From JBBRSC01 sp038245795 (GTDB taxonomy: Bacteria; Actinomycetota; Acidimicrobiia; Acidimicrobiales; Microtrichaceae): a DNA stretch of 5,281 bases. The stretch covers positions 1 to 5,281 of the forward strand of contig JBBRSC010000234.1 of assembly GCA_038245795.1 (NCBI GenBank), read 5' to 3'. Under the pieces are notes generated by a model. It saw nothing but the letters and a program-made list of their open reading frames with translations, was not told the DNA's origin and made no database searches. The position numbers and the translations under genes were made by a program. Positions 1 through 5,259 of the stretch are shown piece after piece (the first letter of the stretch is position 1; every line of letters begins with the position of its first letter).

Positions 1-719
1 ATCGCCACCTCGACCATGTCGGTCACTGGGAACGTCGCCGCCATCGACACCATGTCCGTCCGCGGCACCATGATTTCCCGGGCCACCGTGTCGCCGAACT
101 CGATGATCGACTCGATCAGATCGCGCTCTCCGCCGAGAAGCACCGATCCCGCAACTGCCGCATCGGCGAGCGCAAGGATTTCCTCCTCCGAGACCCACGG
201 TCCCTTCTGAAGACCCTTGCCGGGGAGGACGACGTTCGTCAGCCCGATGAGCCCCTTCGCTGCCAGCCGGACCGGGGGCACTGAGCCGATGGCCTGCACC
301 AGCGGAGCCGCGAGCAATGCAGCGCGCTCCGGGTTCTGCAAGCTCCACGTCTTGGGAGCGGCTTCGGCGAGCACGAAGACGACCGTGATGTTCAGCATCG
401 TTGCCAACACCAGCCCCCACGCTCCCAGATGTCGGTCAGCGAGAACGCCGATCAGGATCGCTTGGGTGGTCTGAAAGATCAGCACGACGAGCAGCACCGA
501 GTTGAGATAACGGTCGAGATCGCTGATGACGACCAGCAGACGGTCGGCACCGGAGCGCCCCTCGTCGACCAGCGAACGAGCCTTGACCATTGTCGTCTGG
601 GTGAGGGTGGTCTCGGCCACCGCCAACAGGATCGACCCCGCCAACAACAGCACCACCGCGATCAACATCCACCAGTCGCCCGCACCGAATTCGGGCGCGA
701 CTGCCAATTGCGCGTTCAC
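1..719 (-). CDS. CNNM/HlyC/CorC-family membrane protein with CBS domain (partial, 3' end outside window)
   Basis: This is the N-terminal 239 residues of a CorC-type membrane protein; the gene continues beyond the left edge. The family has an N-terminal CNNM (DUF21) transmembrane domain, then a CBS pair and a CorC_HlyC domain, and is linked to divalent cation (Mg/Co) efflux or homeostasis. Hydrophobic segments are visible at about residues 17-37, 73-93 and 100-120. The motif EAAPK (119-123), followed by LQNPERAA, matches the family's EIxPK...NPE signature. The cytosolic part opens with SEEEILALADAA (177-188) and RDLIESIIEFGDTVAREIMV (199-218) plus PRTDMV, the classic entry to the first CBS domain. 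The start is GTG at 719-717, overlapping the ybeY stop codon in GTGA, which implies translational coupling; a weak GGTGG lies just upstream. It is the third gene of the phoH-ybeY operon. Transport activity itself is inferred from the family. Confidence 0.93.
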   Translation of the reverse strand, partial: MNAQLAVAPEFGAGDWWMLIAVVLLLAGSILLAVAETTLTQTTMVKARSLVDEGRSGADRLLVVISDLDRYLNSVLLVVLIFQTTQAILIGVLADRHLGAWGLVLATMLNITVVFVLAEAAPKTWSLQNPERAALLAAPLVQAIGSVPPVRLAAKGLIGLTNVVLPGKGLQKGPWVSEEEILALADAAVAGSVLLGGERDLIESIIEFGDTVAREIMVPRTDMVSMAATFPVTDMVEVA

Positions 720-1225
720 GAGGCCACCCACGGATCAGCAGCCAGCGGGCCCCACAGGTCACGTAGGAGGCTTCGCTCCCGCTCCTGCATCACGGCTCGC
801 TCATCCACCTCGGCGTGATCGTGGCCCAGCAGATGCAGGACCCCGTGGACCACGAGCAACGCCAGCTCGCTGTCGACATCGCCAGCGTGGGCCGGCGCGT
901 TGCCCGCCGCCACCGATGGACAGATGACGATGTCGCCGACCATCCTCGGCACACGGCCGCTCAGCGGCTCGGCGCCGTCAATGGGGAACGACAACACATC
1001 GGTGGGCCCGTCGACACCCATGTGTTCTCGATTGAGCCCGGCCATCTCCGCCGCATCAATGAAGGTGACGGTTGCCTCGCCCGGTCCCACGATGCCCTCG
1101 GCCGACAAGGTGGCTGACATCAGGTCCCGCCAGCGATCCAGATCGATCTGGACCTCCGATTGATCATCGGACGCGTCGACAACAATCGGTACCTCGGGCA
1201 CACCATCGGACATCGGGTGGGTCAT
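716..1225 (-). CDS. ybeY: Endoribonuclease YbeY (rRNA maturation and quality control factor)
   Basis: This 169-residue protein is a complete YbeY, the zinc-dependent single-strand endoribonuclease that acts in 16S rRNA 3'-end maturation and ribosome quality control in the cytoplasm. The zinc motif reads HGVLHLLGHDH at residues 127-137, so ligands H127, H131 and H137 are all present. Upstream are the family's conserved PTDVLSFP (74-81) and GDIVICP (97-103) blocks. The length is within the usual range of about 150-180. The N-terminus starts at ATG 1225-1223, which shares one base with the phoH stop codon (TGATG); a second ATG at codon 5 is also possible. It is the middle gene of the phoH-ybeY-corC operon, and its own stop overlaps the next start by four bases. 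Only a weak GAG precedes the start, consistent with coupled translation from phoH. Confidence 0.97.
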   Translation of the reverse strand: MTHPMSDGVPEVPIVVDASDDQSEVQIDLDRWRDLMSATLSAEGIVGPGEATVTFIDAAEMAGLNREHMGVDGPTDVLSFPIDGAEPLSGRVPRMVGDIVICPSVAAGNAPAHAGDVDSELALLVVHGVLHLLGHDHAEVDERAVMQERERSLLRDLWGPLAADPWVAS

Positions 1226-2259
1226 CAGTCTCGAGAGGGCTGTGGTTGCGCACGTTCGTACGCGTTCACGATGTCCTGGACAATGCGGTGCCGCACCACA
1301 TCCCTGCTCGTCAGCCGCACGAACTCAACACCATCAATACCCGACAGCGTGGGTTCGAGACCGATCAGTCCGGATCGGCCGCTCTCGATGTCAACCTGGG
1401 TGACATCGCCCGTGACGACGACCTTCGAACCGAAACCGATCCGAGTGAGGAACATCTTCATCTGTTCGGGACTGGTGTTCTGCGCCTCGTCCAAGATGAT
1501 GAAGCTTCGATTCAAGGTGCGTCCCCGCATGAAGGCGAGCGGCGCGACCTCCACGGTGCCGCGCTCGATCAGCTTCAACGCTCCTTCGGGTTCGACCATG
1601 TCGTACAAGGCGTCGTAGAGCGGACGGAGATACGGGTCGACCTTGGCCATCAAATCCCCCGGAAGGAAGCCGAGCCGTTCACCGGCTTCGACCGCCGGGC
1701 GAGTCAGAACGATGCGATCGACCTCATGGCGATGCAACGCCTGGACCGCCATCGCCACCGCCAACCAGCTCTTACCCGTGCCTGCGGGGCCAATTCCGAA
1801 CGTGATGATGTTCGAGGCAATGGCCTCCACGTATCGCTTCTGCCCCACCGTCTTGGGTTTGACCGATCCACCCTTGGCTCGGCGTGCCACCTCGGCAGTG
1901 AGCACTTCGGACGGTCGTTCGTGTGCACGAACCATGTCGATGACCCGGATCACGCCGGGTCGATCGATGGGATGGCCCCGTTCCAACATGACGACCATCT
2001 CTGAGAACACTTCGCCCGCCAGCGCAGCATCGGTCCCGATGATGGTGATCTCGTTGCCTCGCACGGTGATCTGAGCGCCCGGAAACGACTCCTCGACCTC
2101 GTCGAGATGTTCATCCCGGGGGCCGAGAAGTTGGGTCATCAGATGATTGCCCGTGACGTTCACCCGCACCGGCGCGCCCAGCTCCAGGTCGGGGACGGCC
2201 GTTGGAGGTTCGGTCGGCGCGTCGACGCCGTTGGGAGTGTTCGGCTCAGACGCATACAT
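1225..2259 (-). CDS. phoH: PhoH-family P-loop ATPase (PhoH/YbeZ)
   Basis: This 344-residue protein is a complete PhoH/YbeZ-type ATPase, predicted to act with YbeY in RNA metabolism as an ATPase or putative RNA helicase. An N-terminal KH-like segment (about 30-100) precedes the PhoH domain. The Walker A motif is GPAGTGKS (157-164) and the Walker B region is FIILDEAQN (253-261). Other family blocks are LTRPAVEAGERLGFLPGDL (185-203), DPYLRPLYDAL (208-218) and VVTGDVTQVD (281-290). The start chosen is ATG 2259-2257 (MYASEP). The frame stays open for 66 further codons upstream, but that part is arginine-rich and lies opposite the divergent gene, so I treat it as spurious. No good Shine-Dalgarno precedes this ATG, so a leaderless or very short-leader transcript is plausible. 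The stop overlaps the ybeY start, making phoH the first gene of the operon. Its precise cellular role in actinobacteria is not settled. Confidence 0.97.
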   Translation of the reverse strand: MYASEPNTPNGVDAPTEPPTAVPDLELGAPVRVNVTGNHLMTQLLGPRDEHLDEVEESFPGAQITVRGNEITIIGTDAALAGEVFSEMVVMLERGHPIDRPGVIRVIDMVRAHERPSEVLTAEVARRAKGGSVKPKTVGQKRYVEAIASNIITFGIGPAGTGKSWLAVAMAVQALHRHEVDRIVLTRPAVEAGERLGFLPGDLMAKVDPYLRPLYDALYDMVEPEGALKLIERGTVEVAPLAFMRGRTLNRSFIILDEAQNTSPEQMKMFLTRIGFGSKVVVTGDVTQVDIESGRSGLIGLEPTLSGIDGVEFVRLTSRDVVRHRIVQDIVNAYERAQPQPSRD

Positions 2260-2280
2260 GATTGGCCGACAGGTTAGTGG
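2231..2280. promoter_or_regulatory. Compact divergent start region between phoH and the two-repeat protein gene
   Basis: The phoH start (2259, minus) and the likely start of the plus-strand gene (2280) are only 20 bases apart, so each promoter must lie inside or beside the other gene. On the minus strand TAACCT (2276-2271) fits the actinobacterial TANNNT -10 pattern, 11 bases before the phoH ATG, which would give a very short leader. On the plus strand TTGGGA (2231-2236) with a poor -10 near 2255-2260 is only a weak candidate. AGG at 2271-2273 lies six bases before GTG 2280 and could be its ribosome binding site. The arrangement is clear, but the individual promoter boxes are guesses. Confidence 0.25.
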
Positions 2281-2912
2281 TGCAAGCCGACGACGCCGAC
2301 CTCGATTCCCCCGATGAATCACCGGGCATGCCCAGTGGGTTCCTCGACTCGGACCCTGTCGACCCCGATGTCCAGTTGGCGCGGTGGCGGGTCGAAGCGG
2401 CTGTCGACCAACGACGAGCCGTCCGCGACGAGATGCAACTCCTGCACGCCGAGGCAACGATGGACCTCACGCTCCTGGCGGTGGCCACCTCGCAGGACAG
2501 AGTCACCATCAACACACGCTCCGGGGGTCGGCTGATGGGTCGGATCTCACGGGTCGGCGCCGACGTGGTGGTCCTGATGCCGGGAACCTCCGACACGGCG
2601 ATGCCGCCGATTGCGATTCGGTCGGCGCACATCTGCGCGATCGCCCAGACTCCCGACGGCGACCGGTCTGCTCAACGTTGGGCGGCGCCGCCAGCTGGCA
2701 CCGCGACCCTGACGTTCGACCATCTGATGGCCGACCTGGCGGACAGCCAGGCCCAGGTGTCGATTCGGTTGACCGGGGGTGCCACGATCTCGGGCACGAT
2801 CCGCTCACTCGGGGTCGACGTGCTGGTGCTCGTCGACCCGGCCAACCGGGTCTGTTACCTGCGACTCGATGGGCTGAGCGAAGTGTCCTCGATGTCGATG
2901 ACTTCTTCGTGA
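2280..2912 (+). CDS. Uncharacterised protein with two internal Sm/SH3-like beta repeats
   Basis: I cannot assign a function. The roughly 210-residue protein has an acidic, proline-containing N-terminus (1-30) and a helical segment (about 31-70, RWRVEAAVDQRRAVRDEMQL). Two similar beta-rich units follow, at about 75-121 and 160-206. They align without gaps: V75/V160, I77/I162, G82/G167, G87/G172, I89/I174, G93/G178, D95/D180, V98/V183 and L99/L184. The pattern (V-x-I, G, G-x-I, G-x-D-V-x-V-L) suggests a small barrel of Sm or SH3 type. It resembles, from memory, uncharacterised actinobacterial proteins of similar layout. No signal peptide or membrane segment is seen, so it is likely cytosolic. 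GTG 2280 is preferred because AGG sits six bases upstream; TTG 2262, GTG 2277 and ATG 2328 are alternatives. The 3' end overlaps the helix-turn-helix gene on the other strand by 58 bases. Confidence 0.88.
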   Translation: MQADDADLDSPDESPGMPSGFLDSDPVDPDVQLARWRVEAAVDQRRAVRDEMQLLHAEATMDLTLLAVATSQDRVTINTRSGGRLMGRISRVGADVVVLMPGTSDTAMPPIAIRSAHICAIAQTPDGDRSAQRWAAPPAGTATLTFDHLMADLADSQAQVSIRLTGGATISGTIRSLGVDVLVLVDPANRVCYLRLDGLSEVSSMSMTSS

Positions 2913-3118
2913 TACGCGGAGTCGAGCGTGCCGGGTTGGATGCGGCAGCTCTCGATGAACGTCTCGACTTCCACTTCCTTGAGCCGAATGACTCGACCGA
3001 AACGGTAGGCCGGAAGCTGCCCGTCGTCGATGAATCGATACAAGGTGCGGGGTGTGACGCCGAGGCGTTGTGCGGTTTCGCGGGTGTTGAGCCACACGAT
3101 GCCAGACGATGAACTCAT
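2855..3118 (-). CDS. Excisionase-type (MerR-like) helix-turn-helix DNA-binding protein
   Basis: This 87-residue protein is essentially one winged helix-turn-helix of the excisionase/HTH_17 type. Residues 12-20 (TRETAQRLG) form the first helix and 22-33 (TPRTLYRFIDDG) the recognition helix. The wing is LPAYRFGRVIRL (35-46), followed by EVETFIESC (50-58) and a short acidic, serine-rich tail (66-87). Such proteins occur both as phage or plasmid excisionases and as chromosomal regulators. No integrase or att site is seen here, so a chromosomal regulator is more likely; its targets are unknown. The start is ATG 3118-3116. The frame is open to 3241, but the extra residues are unlike the family, and a TANNNT box lies exactly where a leaderless start at 3118 would need it. 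The last 58 bases are antisense to the end of the two-repeat protein gene. Confidence 0.93.
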   Translation of the reverse strand: MSSSSGIVWLNTRETAQRLGVTPRTLYRFIDDGQLPAYRFGRVIRLKEVEVETFIESCRIQPGTLDSAYHEEVIDIEDTSLSPSSRR

Positions 3119-3125
3119 GGGTGAC

Positions 3126-3131
3126 AACGTA
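3126..3131 (-). promoter_or_regulatory. Candidate -10 box for a leaderless helix-turn-helix transcript
   Basis: On the minus strand TACGTT (3131-3126) matches the TANNNT -10 consensus and ends seven bases before the ATG at 3118. That places the expected transcription start on or next to the A of the start codon, the geometry of leaderless mRNAs that are common in actinobacteria. No convincing -35 is seen, and the Shine-Dalgarno-like AAGGTGGG lies upstream of the box, too far from the ATG to serve it. The spacing is the only support. Confidence 0.35.
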
Positions 3132-3247
3132 TCCCACCTTCCCCGACGAATCGGTGATGCCCCGACGAGCCCGCCCTGGACCGCCGCCTGGTGGAATCCC
3201 CCGTCAAACGCGGCGGACATGGATACAACCAAGAACGCCAATATACA

Positions 3248-3278
3248 TTGAAATCAGCCCAGGTGACAAGACTAATCT
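3248..3278 (+). promoter_or_regulatory. Candidate promoter for the GH127 gene
   Basis: TTGAAA (3248-3253) resembles a -35 hexamer and TAATCT (3273-3278) fits TANNNT. The spacer is 19 bases, longer than the ideal 17. They lie in the least GC-rich part of the intergenic region, about 80 bases before the GH127 start. Transcription would begin at about 3285, at the edge of the 18-base palindrome. The boxes are reasonable but not strong. Confidence 0.3.
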
Positions 3279-3285
3279 CGCTTTG

Positions 3286-3303
3286 AGCGACGATTTCGTC
3301 GCT
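3286..3303. promoter_or_regulatory. Perfect 18-base inverted repeat, candidate operator
   Basis: AGCGACGA and TCGTCGCT are exact reverse complements separated by TT. Size and symmetry fit the operator of a dimeric repressor (LacI, TetR or GntR type), and the site lies immediately downstream of the candidate GH127 promoter, where a bound protein would block transcription. As RNA it would form a 7-base-pair stem with a 4-base loop, without a following T run, so a terminator is unlikely. No such repressor gene is in the window; the nearby helix-turn-helix protein is one candidate binder, but this is unsupported. Confidence 0.42.
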
Positions 3304-3355
3304 GTACGTGGCAGGCTGACAGAACGCCCCGTCGATCAGTACTGGACCCGCCGTG

Positions 3356-5098
3356 ATGTCACGTACCTCTGCCGCTGACCCACTGGTCACCTTGTCGGAC
3401 ACGTTTTGGGCGACTCGTCTCGAACAGCTTCGCACACACGGTTTGTCGGTCCTGGGCGAGCGCATGGAACGCCACGGTGTGATGGCGGCGTGGTCGCGTC
3501 TCGGCAGCCCGCCGGCGGAGCGGCCCGAACGGCGAGGTTTGTGGTTCACCGACAGCGACCTCTTCAAGTGGATGGAAGCGTGCTGGCGGGCCGGTCGCAG
3601 CGACCTCGCAGAACTTCACGCCACGAACGTGCTCATCCATCAACAGCCCGATGGGTACCTCAACAGCTACTACGGCGTGGCTGGCGGGCCTGATCGATAC
3701 AGTGATCTCGCCAACAGCCATGAGTGGTACTGCGGAGGCCACTTCATCGAGGCCGCCATTACGCACGCCGAGATGACCGGAAACAGCCATCTGGTCGAGG
3801 CGGCATGCCGCTACGCCGATCACTTGTGCGACACCTTCGGACCGGGTCGGGACACGCGAATCGACGCACATCCGGAGATCGAGTTGGCGATGGCTCGATT
3901 GGCGCGGCACACCGGCAACGATCGCTACCTGCAGTTCGCTCGATGGGTCATCGAGTCAACGATCGATCTCGATCACCCCGTGCTCGCCGGACACGCCGTG
4001 CGCGCGATCTATCTCGCATCGGGTGTCGCCGAGGTGGCGTTGGCCGGCGATGATCCGCGCTATCGAGCCGCGGCCGAATCGCTCTTCAGCCAGATGGTGC
4101 GTCGCCATTCATATCCAACCGGCGCGGTCGGCGGACGCTGGCTGGGCGAAGCGGTCGGTCGCCCTTACGAACTCAGCGACGAGAGCTCGTACAGCGAGAG
4201 TTGTGCAGCCGTCGCCGCGCTGCAGTTCTCCCAACGGATGTGGGAGCTGACCCGTGCCCCCGAATGCCTCGACCAGCTGGAGGTCGTGCTCTACAACGCG
4301 GTGGCCGGTGGGGTGGGGGCTGACGGTGAGTCGTGGTTCTACAGCCAGCCCCACGCCTGCGCTGCCGACGCCGAGGCAAATCCTTGGGCGTCGCCGCTGG
4401 ACTTCCAGGCATCGATGTTGCTCGAGTGGTTCCCGCCGCATCGCCACACTTGGTTCGACGTGACGTGCTGTCCGACAAATCTTGCCCGAGCGTTCGCCGG
4501 TGTGACCCGGTCGGTTGCCGAGGTCGCCGCTGATGGGACTCTGCTCGTACACCTCCCGATCGCGTGTCGGATCGAGACCGACCATTGGGATGTCGAGATC
4601 CGAGGCCAGTACCCGTGGGCCGGCAACATCGAGGTCGTTGTTCACCGCTCCCCCATCGCCGGTCGGATCGCCATGCGGGTGCCCGGCTGGGCAGAGGGCA
4701 AGGGGCATCGAGACATCACCGCAACACACTCCCTTCATCTCGACATCAACGCTGAGTGGTGGGAGGCCGATCCGCGAGTCACGGGCGCACGGGGCGCCTC
4801 ATTCATTCGCCGCGGACCCGTCGTCTACTGCGTCGAGGCGGCGGCCGACTCGGGGTTCGACCTCCGGTCGATCGTGGTGGACACGAGCCGACGGTTCGAC
4901 GAGCGCGACGCGCCGATGCTTGCGGGCGGCGTGACGGTCATTGGGTTGTGGGGCTCGACGCTCTCGATCGACGGCCCGCTGTATCGCCGACGCGGCGACG
5001 GTGGGCTGCCGACGGTTCAGGTGGAGCTGACGGCCGTCCCCTACGCCGCCAGATCGAACCGCGGCCTGCAACAGATGACCATCCTGATGCGCCACTGA
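3356..5098 (+). CDS. GH127-family glycoside hydrolase (DUF1680; beta-L-arabinofuranosidase-like)
   Basis: This 580-residue protein is a complete GH127-type enzyme. The characterised member HypBA1 of Bifidobacterium longum removes beta-L-arabinofuranose with a zinc-bound cysteine nucleophile. Family blocks appear in order: FTDSDLFKW (64-72), QQPDGYLNSYY (96-106), HEWYCGGHFIEAA (122-134), HPEIELAM (172-179) and GHAVRAIYLASG (212-223). The zinc set is E281, C283, C371 and C372, with C371 of the TCCPTN motif as likely nucleophile. E265 lies 16 residues before E281, the spacing of acid/base Glu322 and Glu338 in HypBA1. The C-terminal beta domain has RVPGW (441-445), RGPVVYCVE (486-494) and VPYAARSNRG (561-570), so the end is intact. 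No signal peptide is visible, implying cytoplasmic action on imported sugars. It is somewhat shorter than HypBA1 (about 650). ATG 3356 is chosen; GTG 3353 is equally possible, with only GGA (3344-3346) upstream. No transporter or sugar pathway gene is adjacent, so the substrate is uncertain. Confidence 0.95.
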   Translation: MSRTSAADPLVTLSDTFWATRLEQLRTHGLSVLGERMERHGVMAAWSRLGSPPAERPERRGLWFTDSDLFKWMEACWRAGRSDLAELHATNVLIHQQPDGYLNSYYGVAGGPDRYSDLANSHEWYCGGHFIEAAITHAEMTGNSHLVEAACRYADHLCDTFGPGRDTRIDAHPEIELAMARLARHTGNDRYLQFARWVIESTIDLDHPVLAGHAVRAIYLASGVAEVALAGDDPRYRAAAESLFSQMVRRHSYPTGAVGGRWLGEAVGRPYELSDESSYSESCAAVAALQFSQRMWELTRAPECLDQLEVVLYNAVAGGVGADGESWFYSQPHACAADAEANPWASPLDFQASMLLEWFPPHRHTWFDVTCCPTNLARAFAGVTRSVAEVAADGTLLVHLPIACRIETDHWDVEIRGQYPWAGNIEVVVHRSPIAGRIAMRVPGWAEGKGHRDITATHSLHLDINAEWWEADPRVTGARGASFIRRGPVVYCVEAAADSGFDLRSIVVDTSRRFDERDAPMLAGGVTVIGLWGSTLSIDGPLYRRRGDGGLPTVQVELTAVPYAARSNRGLQQMTILMRH

Positions 5099-5101
5099 AC
5101 C

Positions 5102-5175
5102 CAACCGCGCGTGACTATGCACCTGCGCGGTGCCTTTTCACGCGCAATTCGAATGGGAGCGCGCGCCGGCCCAAG
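5102..5175. repeat. 74-base tandem repeat, copy A
   Basis: This is the first of two directly repeated 74-base units, beginning four bases after the GH127 stop. It differs from copy B at six positions: 5115, 5118, 5124, 5147, 5173 and 5175. Two overlapping inverted repeats start here: ACCGCGC (5104-5110) with GCGCGGT (5125-5131), and GCGCGTGA (5107-5114) with TCACGCGC (5138-5145). The second pair encloses a smaller hairpin, GCACC (5119-5123) with GGTGC (5129-5133). The unit also holds the palindrome ATTCGAAT (5147-5154) and ends in an alternating GC block. No coding potential is seen. Confidence 0.95.
5104..5138 (+). terminator. Candidate intrinsic terminator after the GH127 gene (copy A)
   Basis: The hairpin ACCGCGC/GCGCGGT (5104-5110 with 5125-5131) has seven GC-rich pairs plus a possible closing G-U pair, and begins six bases after the GH127 stop codon. 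It is followed by GCC and TTTT (5135-5138). The T run is short and separated from the stem by three bases, so termination would be moderate at best. Copy B repeats it with an eight-pair stem. Confidence 0.4.
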
Positions 5176-5249
5176 CAACCGCGCGTGAATACGCACCCGC
5201 GCGGTGCCTTTTCACGCGCAGTTCGAATGGGAGCGCGCGCCGGCCCGAA
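5176..5249. repeat. 74-base tandem repeat, copy B
   Basis: This second unit follows copy A with no gap and is identical at 68 of 74 positions. Its terminator-like stem is longer: ACCGCGCG (5178-5185) pairs with CGCGCGGT (5198-5205), because C5198 replaces T5124 of copy A. The competing pair is GCGCGTGA (5181-5188) with TCACGCGC (5212-5219). Four of the six differences from copy A lie outside stems of this fold, and the change at 5198 improves pairing from G-U to G-C. Confidence 0.95.
5178..5212 (+). terminator. Candidate intrinsic terminator, second copy (copy B)
   Basis: ACCGCGCG (5178-5185) and CGCGCGGT (5198-5205) form an eight-pair stem with a 12-base loop, then GCC and TTTT (5209-5212). 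It would back up the copy A hairpin. The same limits apply: the T run is short and offset from the stem. Confidence 0.35.
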
Positions 5250-5259
5250 CAACCGCGCG
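5250..5259. repeat. Truncated third copy of the 74-base repeat
   Basis: The ten bases CAACCGCGCG repeat the start of units A and B exactly and in phase, then the sequence diverges into unrelated DNA up to the window end. This could be the partial end of the array or a short direct repeat left by insertion or slippage. Ten GC-rich bases alone could also be chance, but the exact phase argues for a real remnant. Confidence 0.6.

Larger units (their letters stand above)
3119..3355. other. Intergenic regulatory region between divergent helix-turn-helix and GH127 genes
   Basis: This 237-base stretch has no credible coding sequence; the open frames crossing it have no recognisable motifs. It holds the leaderless promoter candidate near the helix-turn-helix gene, a less GC-rich core at about 3225-3300, a candidate forward promoter and an 18-base palindrome. 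All are listed separately. The two flanking genes are transcribed away from each other, so either product could be controlled from here. Confidence 0.6.

Noticed and set aside
1072..2004. 310-codon plus-strand open frame opposite phoH
   Set aside because: Long antisense frames are expected in high-GC genes; the translation is rich in H, R and D with no domain, while phoH on the other strand is unmistakable.
2260..2457. Upstream extension of phoH by 66 codons to an ATG at 2457
   Set aside because: The added residues are arginine-rich and unlike any PhoH N-terminus, and they lie wholly opposite the divergent two-repeat protein gene; the ATG at 2259 gives a normal PhoH length.
2855..3118. Phage or integrative-element excisionase
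   Set aside because: The fold type matches, but there is no integrase, attachment site, tRNA target or phage gene in the window, and the surroundings are core genome.
3119..3241. N-terminal extension of the helix-turn-helix protein
   Set aside because: The 41 extra residues do not look like part of the family, and a leaderless-type -10 box supports the ATG at 3118.
3115..3567. 150-codon minus-strand open frame across the intergenic region and the GH127 5' end
   Set aside because: Low-complexity basic translation, overlap with a confident gene start, and no family motif.
4109..4738. 209-codon minus-strand open frame inside the GH127 gene
   Set aside because: It is the complement of a gene with clear catalytic motifs and shows no recognisable motif of its own.
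5219..5232. T-loop-like GTTCGAATG in the repeats, suggesting a tRNA or tRNA fragment
   Set aside because: The flanking bases do not form a T-stem, and no acceptor, D or anticodon arm can be drawn around it.
5102..5259. CRISPR array
   Set aside because: The units are directly abutting 74-base copies with no unique spacers, and no cas gene is present.
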